Source: Alphaproteobacteria bacterium (GTDB taxonomy: Bacteria > Pseudomonadota > Alphaproteobacteria > RS24). From it: a stretch of DNA of 13,703 nt. Shown piece after piece: positions 7,495 to 13,703 of the stretch (positions are counted from its first letter, which is position 1; every line of letters starts with the position of its first letter). The stretch spans positions 1 through 13,703 of the forward strand of contig JAKMCZ010000082.1 of assembly GCA_022428185.1 (NCBI GenBank), written 5' to 3'. The position numbers were made by a program, and so were the translations under genes. Under the pieces are notes generated by a model. It worked only from the letters and a program-made list of their open reading frames with translations. It ran no database searches and was not told the origin of the DNA.

Positions 7495-9366
7495 ATGAGT
7501 GAGACCGAACATAGCGACGGCGCACGACAGCGGTCGGTCATGATGCGTTTAGCCTATTGGGGGTTGGTCGCAGGTTTATGGTCGGCTTTCGCACTTGGCG
7601 CATTGGTGTTCTATTACGCGCTCGACCTGCCTGATACGGACGATTTATGGCGTGTCGGCGCGCAGCCTGAACTCAGTATTTATGCCCGCGATGAAGGGCT
7701 GGTGGCGCGGCGCGGGCGGCGCGGCGGACGCCCTATGCAGTTTGACGATTTTCCACCGCATCTTGTTGAGGCGGTGATTGCCATTGAAGACCGTCGTTTC
7801 TTCTTGCATTTCGGCCTCGACCCGCGTGGTCTGATACGCGCCGCTTTGGTCAATCTAAGAACCGGTCGCTTGGCGCAGGGCGGCTCGACCCTGACGCAGC
7901 AATTGGCTAAAAATGTTTTCCTGACACCGGAGCGTAGCTTCAAACGCAAAGTACAAGAATTGCTGCTGGCTTTCTGGCTCGAGGCGCATTTCTCCAAACA
8001 AGACATTATCGCGCTTTATTTAAATCGGGTTTATTTCGGCAGCGGCGCTTATGGCGTTCAATCGGCGGCGGAAACCTATTTCAACCGACCGGTTCAAAAC
8101 CTGACGCAGCTGGAAGCAGCCATGTTGGCCGGCCTGTTGCAGGCACCATCGCGTTATGCGCCGACACGCGACCCGCAAGCCGCAGCGGCGCGCGCGCGTG
8201 TGGTTATCGCGGCGATGCAAGCTGCCGATTATATCAGCGCGCCTGAGGCAGCGGCGCTGGCCGGTGAAACACTGGTCATCACCAATCGCTCAACCGATGG
8301 TGCGCATTATGCGGTCGATTGGACGCTTGACCAATTGCCTGATTTTGTCGGTCGCCCCCGCGCCGATTTGGATGTGATGACCACGCTCGACCGAACCATG
8401 CAATTGGCGGCGGAACGCGCGATTAACCGGGTCTTGGATGCTGAAAGCGAACCCCGCCAAGCCGGTCAAGCGGCGATGGTGGTGATGACGCCCGATGGCG
8501 GTATTCGCGCCATGGTGGGCGGGCGCACTTATGGCAAAAGCCAATTCAATCGCGCTGTGCAAGCGCGTCGCCAACCCGGTTCAGCCTTTAAGCCGGTGGT
8601 CTATCTGGCGGCGCTTGAGAACGGGCTGGTGGTTGATGATGTGTTTGACGATGCGCCGCTGGAGATAAATGGCTGGTCGCCGAAAAATTATGACGGCACA
8701 TATCGCGGCGACATTACGGCTGGCGAGGCTCTGGCGCGTTCGCTAAATACGGTGGCGGTGCAAGTCTCCGAACAGGCCGGGCGCGACAATGTCATTGATA
8801 TGGCGCGCCGTTTGGGGTTGAGCGGGCGCATGCGCGCGCATCCGTCTTTGGCGCTTGGTGCATTTGAAGTCAATTTGTTGCAACTCACGGCAGCCTATGC
8901 GCATTTTGCCAATGGCGGTCGACAGGTTGTGCCGCATATTATCCAATCGGTCATTAGCGGCTCGGGCCAGCTTTTATATAATCGCTTAACCCCATCACCT
9001 TTGCCGATTGTTGAACCAAGCCATATTGCATCGCTCAATCGTATGTTGCGCGCCGCAATGACCATTGGCACCGGCCGCGCGGCGGCAATATCGGGCGTTG
9101 ATTTGGCCGGTAAAACCGGCACGTCCCAAAATTGGCGCGATGCGTGGTTTATCGGTTATTCGGGCGCTTTGGTGGTTGGTGTCTGGGTCGGCAATGATGA
9201 TGGCGCATCGATGAACCGCGTCACCGGCGGCGGCTTGCCGGCGCAAATTTTCAATGTGTTCATGACCGAACAAAAACAATTGGCCGCGTCTGTGGCGTTG
9301 CCTGATGCTGCGCTGCCAGCGCGAGGCGGCCTTGGTGGTTTATTGCGTCGCCTGTTTGGCGATTAA
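7495..9366 (+). CDS. Bifunctional class A penicillin-binding protein (PBP1A family)
   Basis: Inner-membrane enzyme that polymerises glycan strands from lipid II and cross-links peptides in the periplasm. The 623 residues show a short cytoplasmic N-terminus, one membrane anchor (about 18-44), then a family 51 glycosyltransferase domain with EDRRFF (catalytic Glu98), GGSTLTQQLAKN (129-140), RKVQE (151-155) and the LYLNRVYFGSGAYGVQSAA segment (174-192). The transpeptidase domain has SAFK (nucleophile Ser363, Lys366), SLN (416-418) and KTGTS (540-544). All catalytic motifs are intact. It is much shorter than E. coli PBP1A (850), leaving little room for extra inserted domains. It is co-oriented with gyrB 51 nt upstream and converges on the Sco gene with a 3-nt gap. 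Assignment to a named PBP subclass is uncertain. Confidence 0.93.
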   Translation: MSETEHSDGARQRSVMMRLAYWGLVAGLWSAFALGALVFYYALDLPDTDDLWRVGAQPELSIYARDEGLVARRGRRGGRPMQFDDFPPHLVEAVIAIEDRRFFLHFGLDPRGLIRAALVNLRTGRLAQGGSTLTQQLAKNVFLTPERSFKRKVQELLLAFWLEAHFSKQDIIALYLNRVYFGSGAYGVQSAAETYFNRPVQNLTQLEAAMLAGLLQAPSRYAPTRDPQAAAARARVVIAAMQAADYISAPEAAALAGETLVITNRSTDGAHYAVDWTLDQLPDFVGRPRADLDVMTTLDRTMQLAAERAINRVLDAESEPRQAGQAAMVVMTPDGGIRAMVGGRTYGKSQFNRAVQARRQPGSAFKPVVYLAALENGLVVDDVFDDAPLEINGWSPKNYDGTYRGDITAGEALARSLNTVAVQVSEQAGRDNVIDMARRLGLSGRMRAHPSLALGAFEVNLLQLTAAYAHFANGGRQVVPHIIQSVISGSGQLLYNRLTPSPLPIVEPSHIASLNRMLRAAMTIGTGRAAAISGVDLAGKTGTSQNWRDAWFIGYSGALVVGVWVGNDDGASMNRVTGGGLPAQIFNVFMTEQKQLAASVALPDAALPARGGLGGLLRRLFGD

Positions 9367-9369
9367 AGG

Positions 9370-9984
9370 CTAATTCAATTTTTGGGCTAATTTTTCAGCC
9401 AATTTTTCAGCGGGTACGGCATGGTCAAAATGCGCCAAATAGCGATTATTTTCGTCCATTAGATAGAAAAAGCTCGAATGGTCGACATTATAATTGCCGT
9501 TTTCATCGCTGTCGCTGCGCCGTGCCGCATAGATTTTATAGGTCGTCTTGACCGCAATTATGTCCGCCTCGGAACCCGTCAGGCCGACAAGGCGGGGGTG
9601 GAAATAAGCCAGATAATCGCGCAAAACAGGCGGCGTGTCGCGCGCCGGATCGACCGATATAAAGACCGGTTGCAAGCGGGCAAAAACATCAGGATTTTTT
9701 TCGGCTAAAATATCGAGAGCGGCGCCCATAAGATCAAGCGAGGTCGGGCAGACATCGGGGCAATAGGTGAAGCCGAAATAAATCAGCATTGGGCGACCGG
9801 CAAAATCGGCATCACTGCGTTTATTGCCGTTTTGGTCAATCAGGCTGAACGCGCCGCCAATGTCAGCCGTTAAGCGATTTTCGGGCGGTGCCGCGCGGCG
9901 GTTTAATTCACCAAGCAGCAATATAATCAGCGCAATGAGACCGATTGCGGCAATGCTCAGGCTGATTTTAATGCTGCGTTTCAT
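9370..9984 (-). CDS. senC: Sco1/SenC/PrrC-family copper chaperone
   Basis: Membrane-anchored thioredoxin-fold protein that delivers copper to the CuA site of cytochrome c oxidase. With the ATG at 9984 it has 204 residues: a single N-terminal membrane anchor (about 6-25), then a periplasmic domain with the copper-binding CPDVC motif (Cys75, Cys79) and the distal ligand His169 in VDHSSFFYLMD. All three copper ligands are present. A TTG 12 nt further upstream is in frame, but ATG 9984 has GGAA placed as its ribosome site. The C-terminus has an AEKLAEKLAQKL helix encoded by short tandem repeats. It diverges from regB. In Rhodobacter, senC/prrC also sits beside regB and regA and influences signalling by that pair, which supports the SenC name. 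The exact role here is inferred. Confidence 0.93.
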   Translation of the reverse strand: MKRSIKISLSIAAIGLIALIILLLGELNRRAAPPENRLTADIGGAFSLIDQNGNKRSDADFAGRPMLIYFGFTYCPDVCPTSLDLMGAALDILAEKNPDVFARLQPVFISVDPARDTPPVLRDYLAYFHPRLVGLTGSEADIIAVKTTYKIYAARRSDSDENGNYNVDHSSFFYLMDENNRYLAHFDHAVPAEKLAEKLAQKLN

Positions 9985-10093
9985 TGTGTTTTCCAAAAAT
10001 CCGTCATGCCTGATAGGCCTGATTATTTGCTTATCGGCGTGGCGCGGTTATATCTTGGGCAGCAGCCCGACGCAATTGGAGAAAGCGGGATAG
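9985..10093. promoter_or_regulatory. Divergent senC/regB intergenic region
   Basis: This 109-bp gap must hold the signals for both senC (minus) and regB (plus). A plausible plus-strand promoter is TTGCTT (10027-10032), 16 nt, TATATC (10049-10054). A 7-bp direct repeat, GCCTGAT, occurs at 10008-10014 and 10017-10023, 24-39 nt upstream of the senC start codon, and the first copy forms GCCT-GAT-AGGC with the bases after it. I see no clear minus-strand promoter. Confidence 0.4.
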
Positions 10094-11470
10094 ATGAGCG
10101 ATAGTCGCAATTTAAGCTTTGACGCGGAAAAAGATTTCAGCGCCGCCCCGACCGTGCGTCTGCGCTTGCAAACTTCTTTGCGCTGGATGGCGATTATCGG
10201 TCAGCTCGCCGCCGTTGCCCTGGTTTATTTCGGTTTCGGCTTTGACTTGCCTTTGGCGGCCTGCGTTTTGGCTATCGGCCTTGCGGTGGTGCTTAATGTA
10301 TCGCTATTGGTCATGTTTCCGAGCAATCATATGCTCACCCAAAGCCAAACGGCTGTCTTTCTGGCTTATGATATTGCTCAATTAGGCCTGCTTTTGTTTT
10401 TGACCGGCGGTTTGCTGAACCCGTTTTCACTGCTCTTACTGGCGCCGGTAACAATTTCTGCCAGTCTGCTCAATGCGCGCACGACCGCATTATTGGTGCT
10501 GTTTGCCGGTCTTATCGCATCGATTTTGGCGCTTACGCATGCGCCATTGCCGTGGCTCGGACTGCCGCCGGAAATTCCTGAATTATTGCGCATCGGTATG
10601 TGGGTGGCGCTGTTATTGGCGATGGTGTTTATCCCGACCTATGTGTGGGGGGTCAGTCGTGAAGGTCGCCGCATGTCTGCCGCCTTGACCGCGACGCGGT
10701 CGGTTTTGGCGCGTGAGCAAAGATTATCGGCGCTGGACGGGCTGGCTGCTGCTGCCGCGCATCAATTGGGGACGCCTTTGGGGACGATTGTATTGGTGAC
10801 GGCTGAATTGGCCGGACGCGATGATTTGCCTGATGGTTTGCGTGAAGATGTCGCGCTGATGCGCGAAGAGGCGCTGCGTTGTCGCGATATATTGACCGAA
10901 TTGGTCAGCGAAGAAAGCGACCCGATGGTGGCCCGCACCAGCTTGCGTGGTCTGCTGGAAGAGGCGGTGCTGGAAGCCGGCTTGCACAATAAAGAGATTG
11001 TCATTTCGTGTCGCCCGAACGGACTTTTGGCGACCGGCGAGCCGCAACTTTTAAGGCAACCTGAATTAATTTACGGCATTGGCAATTTGATTGAAAATGC
11101 GGCGGAATTTGCCGCCCAAAACGTTTTTGTCAGCGCGACTTATTCGGCCCAGCAAGTGGTTTTGGAAGTGGCTGATGACGGGCCGGGTTTTGCTTCCGAT
11201 ATCATCACCCATTTGGGTGAGCCTTACACCTCGTCGCGCAGTTCGCGCCATACTAATCAGGGGGCCGGCAATAATGCAGACGGTGATGATGAGTTTGGCC
11301 TTGGTCTCGGGTTCTTCATTGCGCGCACCCTATTGCAGCGCAGCGGGGCGCGGGTTACGGCACGCAATTTGAAAACCACCGAGCTGATTGACGGGGTGAT
11401 GCCCGGCGGGGCTTGTGTGCGAATGGAATGGCCCAGGCAAAAGTTGGAAATCGGGCGCGGCGGCGCTTGA
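10094..11470 (+). CDS. regB: Redox sensor histidine kinase RegB/PrrB (ActS)
   Basis: Membrane sensor kinase of the alphaproteobacterial global redox two-component system; it phosphorylates RegA. The 458 residues start with about six hydrophobic membrane segments (about 30-185). These include the family heptapeptide GGLLNPF (105-111), implicated in quinone sensing in RegB. The H-box AAAHQLGTPLGT has phospho-acceptor His223. Cys263 in EALRCRDIL matches the redox-active cysteine of RegB. The ATPase domain has the N-box GNLIENAAEF (330-339), DDGPGF (361-366), GEPYTSSR and GLGLG (402-406). The region before GLGLG is a polar Asn/Asp-rich ATP-lid loop (about 388-400). Start 10094 is preceded by GGAG and GCGGGA. 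regA follows after 62 nt and senC diverges upstream. Confidence 0.95.
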   Translation: MSDSRNLSFDAEKDFSAAPTVRLRLQTSLRWMAIIGQLAAVALVYFGFGFDLPLAACVLAIGLAVVLNVSLLVMFPSNHMLTQSQTAVFLAYDIAQLGLLLFLTGGLLNPFSLLLLAPVTISASLLNARTTALLVLFAGLIASILALTHAPLPWLGLPPEIPELLRIGMWVALLLAMVFIPTYVWGVSREGRRMSAALTATRSVLAREQRLSALDGLAAAAAHQLGTPLGTIVLVTAELAGRDDLPDGLREDVALMREEALRCRDILTELVSEESDPMVARTSLRGLLEEAVLEAGLHNKEIVISCRPNGLLATGEPQLLRQPELIYGIGNLIENAAEFAAQNVFVSATYSAQQVVLEVADDGPGFASDIITHLGEPYTSSRSSRHTNQGAGNNADGDDEFGLGLGFFIARTLLQRSGARVTARNLKTTELIDGVMPGGACVRMEWPRQKLEIGRGGA

Positions 11471-11494
11471 AAAGCCTCGCTTACCGCCTATATA
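11467..11494 (+). promoter_or_regulatory. Candidate sigma-70 promoter for regA
   Basis: TTGAAA (11467-11472, overlapping the regB stop codon), a 16-nt spacer and TATATA (11489-11494) resemble a vegetative promoter. Initiation would be near 11501, about 30 nt before the regA start. It would allow regA expression independent of regB. Assigned by eye. Confidence 0.45.
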
Positions 11495-11499
11495 GCCAC

Positions 11500-11520
11500 T
11501 AAAGAGAACGCGGTTCTTTA
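11500..11520 (+). promoter_or_regulatory. Dyad overlapping the predicted regA transcription start
   Basis: AGAAC (11505-11509) and GTTCT (11513-11517) are an inverted repeat around GCG. As RNA it can extend to TAAAG and CTTTA on the outside with a 2-nt bulge, giving about 8 bp just before the ribosome site AAGGA at 11522-11526. It could be an operator or a leader hairpin near the ribosome site. Confidence 0.35.
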
Positions 11521-11532
11521 AAAGGATAGAAA

Positions 11533-12120
11533 ATGGCAGTTTCAAATGCGCAAGCAACCCAAGCGGTCGATCTTGATGCGACCGAAAATCCGCACCACGG
11601 TGCCGATTTATTGATTGTCGATGATGACCAAGCTTGGCTCAACCGTCTTGGTCGGGCAATGGAAAGTCGCGGCTATGCCGTGCATTCTGCCCCGTCGGTC
11701 AGCGAGGGCATTAAGCTTGGAAAATCGGTAAAGCCGTCTTATGCGGTGGTCGATATGCGGCTTGAAGATGGCAATGGGCTTGACGTGGTTGAAAATCTGC
11801 GCAGCGAAAACCCGCAGGCGCGCATCATCATGCTGACCGGCTATGGCAATATCGCCACCGCCGTGGAAGCGGTGAAGCGCGGCGCGGTTGACTATTTGGC
11901 TAAGCCTGCCGATGCCGATGAAATTCATGCAGCTTTGATTGCTGCGCCCAATGAGCGCGCCACGCCGCCCGAAAATCCGATGTCGGCCGACCGGGTGCGG
12001 TGGGAACATATTCAGCGTGTGTTTGAGCTTTGCGAGCGCAATGTGTCAGAAACGGCGCGCCGTTTGAATATGCATCGGCGCACCCTGCAGCGTATTTTGG
12101 CTAAGCGCGCACCGCGCTAA
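11533..12120 (+). CDS. regA: Response regulator RegA/PrrA (ActR)
   Basis: DNA-binding partner of RegB that controls respiration, and in relatives also photosynthesis, carbon and nitrogen genes. The 195 residues comprise a receiver domain with the acidic cluster DDD (30-32 region), phospho-acceptor Asp74 in VVDMRL, Thr102 and Lys124. A Pro-containing linker (about 139-150) leads to a Fis-type helix-turn-helix at about 160-192 with NVSETARRLNMHRRTLQRIL, the very conserved DNA-contact segment of the RegA family. Start 11533 has AAGGA 6 nt upstream. It lies 62 nt after regB with a candidate promoter of its own. Its stop overlaps the mmcB stop on the other strand by 4 nt. Confidence 0.96.
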   Translation: MAVSNAQATQAVDLDATENPHHGADLLIVDDDQAWLNRLGRAMESRGYAVHSAPSVSEGIKLGKSVKPSYAVVDMRLEDGNGLDVVENLRSENPQARIIMLTGYGNIATAVEAVKRGAVDYLAKPADADEIHAALIAAPNERATPPENPMSADRVRWEHIQRVFELCERNVSETARRLNMHRRTLQRILAKRAPR

Positions 12121-12653
12121 AGGCCGGTTTTTTCGACCAAGCGCGACCAGCGAAACCCGCCAATGCGGGCCATGCGGCGGGTCAGTAAATTGCGTCGCGC
12201 AGCGGCCAATTTGGGTTGCTCATTGTCGCGGATAATCTCGGCTCCATAAGCATCGGCCAAAATCAGCCCGGCCTCTGGTGGCAGTCTTTCGGTCGGAAAA
12301 TCAGCCGCCACGGCAAAATAAAACCGGTCGCAATAGGGCAGATAATCAGGCCATTTATCGTCAGCCTGAAAATCGGCCAACCCGCTTTTAATCTCGATAA
12401 TCCAAATCTCGCCCTTATCGGTAAGCGCCATCAGGTCGGCGCGACGGTGATTGGGCAGCACCAGTTCGGGCAGGCAGGCAATATTAAATTGGGTCAAAAG
12501 CCGCATCACGCCGCGTTGGATTGACAGTGCGGCGTGTGATTGGCGTTTATCCTCCAAGCCGATATCGGCGCGCGACAAGCCGTCTTTGTCTTTCGTGTCA
12601 CTGTTTCTTTTGCCGGCCTTTGGCTTGGCCGGTTGGCGAGGGGGTGGGCTCAT
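12117..12653 (-). CDS. mmcB: MmcB-family DNA repair protein (PD-(D/E)XK nuclease fold)
   Basis: Encodes 178 residues resembling the MmcB-like family, whose Caulobacter member is linked to mitomycin C resistance. The first 35 residues are a basic, Pro-rich and probably disordered tail. The core shows RGVMRLLTQF, then RRADLMALTDKGEIWIIEIKSG, the arrangement of a PD-(D/E)XK nuclease with likely catalytic Asp73, Glu87 and Lys89. A conserved-looking DDKWPDYLPYCDRFYF segment (98-113) follows. The start has GGAG about 10 nt upstream. It overlaps regA tail-to-tail by 4 nt and diverges from the RND gene. I find no alphaproteobacterial LexA box (GTTC-N7-GTTC) in the upstream gap. Nuclease activity is inferred from the fold only. 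Confidence 0.88.
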   Translation of the reverse strand: MSPPPRQPAKPKAGKRNSDTKDKDGLSRADIGLEDKRQSHAALSIQRGVMRLLTQFNIACLPELVLPNHRRADLMALTDKGEIWIIEIKSGLADFQADDKWPDYLPYCDRFYFAVAADFPTERLPPEAGLILADAYGAEIIRDNEQPKLAAARRNLLTRRMARIGGFRWSRLVEKTGL

Positions 12654-12821
12654 ATCGCAACCGCTCCAATATCGCTTAAACTCTCATCCAACCCACCGCA
12701 TGCTGCGGCATTTTGCAAGGGAAATCAGGTAAATTTCCCTTGTCATCAGCCAAGTTTAATGGGACATTCGCCGCAATCGGGTGACAAGAAAATCGCCCAG
12801 CGCACGGCTTGGGAGGGCCTC
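12654..12821. promoter_or_regulatory. Divergent mmcB/RND intergenic region with inverted repeat
   Basis: This 168-bp gap separates divergent genes. It contains a perfect 10-bp inverted repeat, CAAGGGAAAT (12716-12725) and ATTTCCCTTG (12733-12742), around a 7-nt spacer. A smaller palindrome, CCGCA-TGC-TGCGG, lies at 12697-12709. Neither has a T-run on either strand, so operator or structural roles fit better than termination. No strong -35/-10 pair is visible for either gene. Confidence 0.45.
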
Positions 12822-13703
12822 ATGGTAGAAAAATTAGAAACCTTTGTTTTCCGTTTTCGTGGCCTGATTTTGGCTGTTTTTGCAGCCTTTACGCTGTATA
12901 GCGGCTTTTATGCTTTTCAACTGAAAATGACTGCTGGCTTTGAAAAGCAATTGCCTGCCGGTCATGAATATATCCAGACATTCCAAGAATATCGCGACCG
13001 ATTATTCGGGTCGAACCGGATTATCGTGGTTTTGAAAATGCGCGAAGGGCAGATTTGGAATCGTGATTTCTTCTCCCAGTATAAAGACCTGACCGATGCC
13101 CTGTTTTATATGCCGGGCGTGGCGCGTCATACGCTGACCTCGCTATGGACGCCGAACTCGCGCTATTTTGAGATTACCGAAGACGGCTTTGTTGCCGATG
13201 ATGTTATTCCGGGCACCATCACGCTGGATAATATTGACAGCCAATGCGTGTCGCGTTTGGCAATTCCCAGCCTAGCCTCCAAATGCGAACCGGCGTTGCA
13301 AATCATTGAAAACAATGTGGTGCGCGGCGGCTTTGTTGGCCGTCTTGTCGCCAATGATTTCTCAGCCGCCATGGTGCGCGCTGAGCTGCTCGATTATGAT
13401 GTGAAAACCGGGGATCGGCTCGATTATTTTGACCTCGCTGATAAGCTCGAAAGCGAAATTCGCGCCAAATATGAGAGCGATAAATATGAGGTGCAGATTA
13501 TCGGCTTTGCCAAGCTCATCGGGGATATTGCCGATGGTGCGGGCACGGTGGTGCAATTCTTTGCCATCGCCTTGCTGCTGACCATTTTGTCGGTTTATGT
13601 CTATGCCCGTTCCGTGGTGTTGACCTTCCTGCCGCTGTTTTGTTCGCTGACCTCGCTGGTTTGGCAGTTCGGCATCTTGAATATTCTGGGCTATGGTCTC
13701 GAC
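12822..13703 (+). CDS. RND-superfamily (MMPL-like) exporter, 3' end outside window
   Basis: An uninterrupted frame from ATG 12822 to the last base (294 codons, no stop), with a good ribosome site GGGAGG 5 nt upstream. It begins with an N-terminal membrane helix (about 14-33). A periplasmic region follows, including AGFEKQLPAGHEYIQTFQEYRDRLFGSNRIIVVLK (38-72), a pattern seen in predicted exporters of the RND superfamily (COG1033 type). Two more membrane segments are at about 243-262 and 264-285, ending in GILNILGYGLD, which normally leads into the rest of the transmembrane bundle. Cys142 and Cys155 in the periplasmic loop could form a disulfide. Full-length relatives have around 800 residues, so roughly the first third is present. 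The substrate cannot be told. It is divergent from mmcB, with no partner protein visible here. Confidence 0.85.
   Translation, partial: MVEKLETFVFRFRGLILAVFAAFTLYSGFYAFQLKMTAGFEKQLPAGHEYIQTFQEYRDRLFGSNRIIVVLKMREGQIWNRDFFSQYKDLTDALFYMPGVARHTLTSLWTPNSRYFEITEDGFVADDVIPGTITLDNIDSQCVSRLAIPSLASKCEPALQIIENNVVRGGFVGRLVANDFSAAMVRAELLDYDVKTGDRLDYFDLADKLESEIRAKYESDKYEVQIIGFAKLIGDIADGAGTVVQFFAIALLLTILSVYVYARSVVLTFLPLFCSLTSLVWQFGILNILGYGLD

Noticed and set aside
9361..9420. Bidirectional terminator between the PBP and Sco genes
   Set aside because: GGCT/AGCC around a T-rich loop lies within the senC C-terminal codons with 4-bp stems. The tandem T-rich units are explained by the repeated AEKL coding.
9824..10093. 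Plus-strand open frame between the Sco gene and regB
   Set aside because: It starts antisense to senC and ends at the regB start with no ribosome site or protein-like pattern.
11388..11408. Mobile element or attachment site signatures
   Set aside because: No transposase, integrase, tRNA or flanking repeats are visible anywhere in the window. Gene content is core and composition looks even.
1..13703. CRISPR array or defence island
   Set aside because: No regularly spaced repeats and no defence-type genes. The MmcB nuclease fold alone does not indicate a defence system.

Overview
The window is a replication-initiation and core-gene neighbourhood from an alphaproteobacterium. Three things point there: the order rpsT-dnaA-dnaN-recF-gyrB, a complete RegB/RegA redox two-component pair with a SenC-type Sco protein beside it, and an MmcB-family gene (a family best known from Caulobacter). 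GANTC, the target of the cell-cycle methylase CcrM, is also strongly depleted, which fits a CcrM-bearing lineage. I cannot name the order or genus from sequence alone.

Layout. Positions 67-330 encode ribosomal protein S20, followed by a clear intrinsic terminator (427-460). A non-coding stretch of about 430 bases with phased A-tracts leads to dnaA (894-2414). A 238-base leader with a candidate extended -10 promoter precedes dnaN (2653-3771). dnaN, recF and gyrB are fused by short overlaps (1 nt and 8 nt) and read as one operon. A class A penicillin-binding protein (7495-9366) follows 51 nt after gyrB on the same strand. It converges, with a 3-nt gap, on a minus-strand Sco1/SenC copper-chaperone gene (9370-9984). 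The Sco gene diverges from regB (10094-11470), which is followed by regA (11533-12120). regA overlaps tail-to-tail with mmcB (12117-12653, minus). mmcB diverges from an RND-superfamily exporter gene that runs off the right edge (12822-13703).

How the genes work together. DnaA, the beta clamp, RecF and GyrB supply initiation, processivity, gap repair and supercoiling. The PBP builds peptidoglycan. RegB/RegA sense redox or respiratory state and the Sco protein assembles the CuA centre of cytochrome c oxidase, so the 9.4-12.1 kb block is a respiration-sensing module. MmcB is a probable DNA-repair nuclease-fold protein.

The window is mostly well-known core machinery and I do not see a novel multi-gene system. 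The best leads are regulatory: GANTC sites that are rare overall but concentrated in the dnaA and dnaN leaders, a promoter-plus-dyad before regA, a direct repeat between senC and regB, and a perfect 10-bp inverted repeat between mmcB and the exporter.
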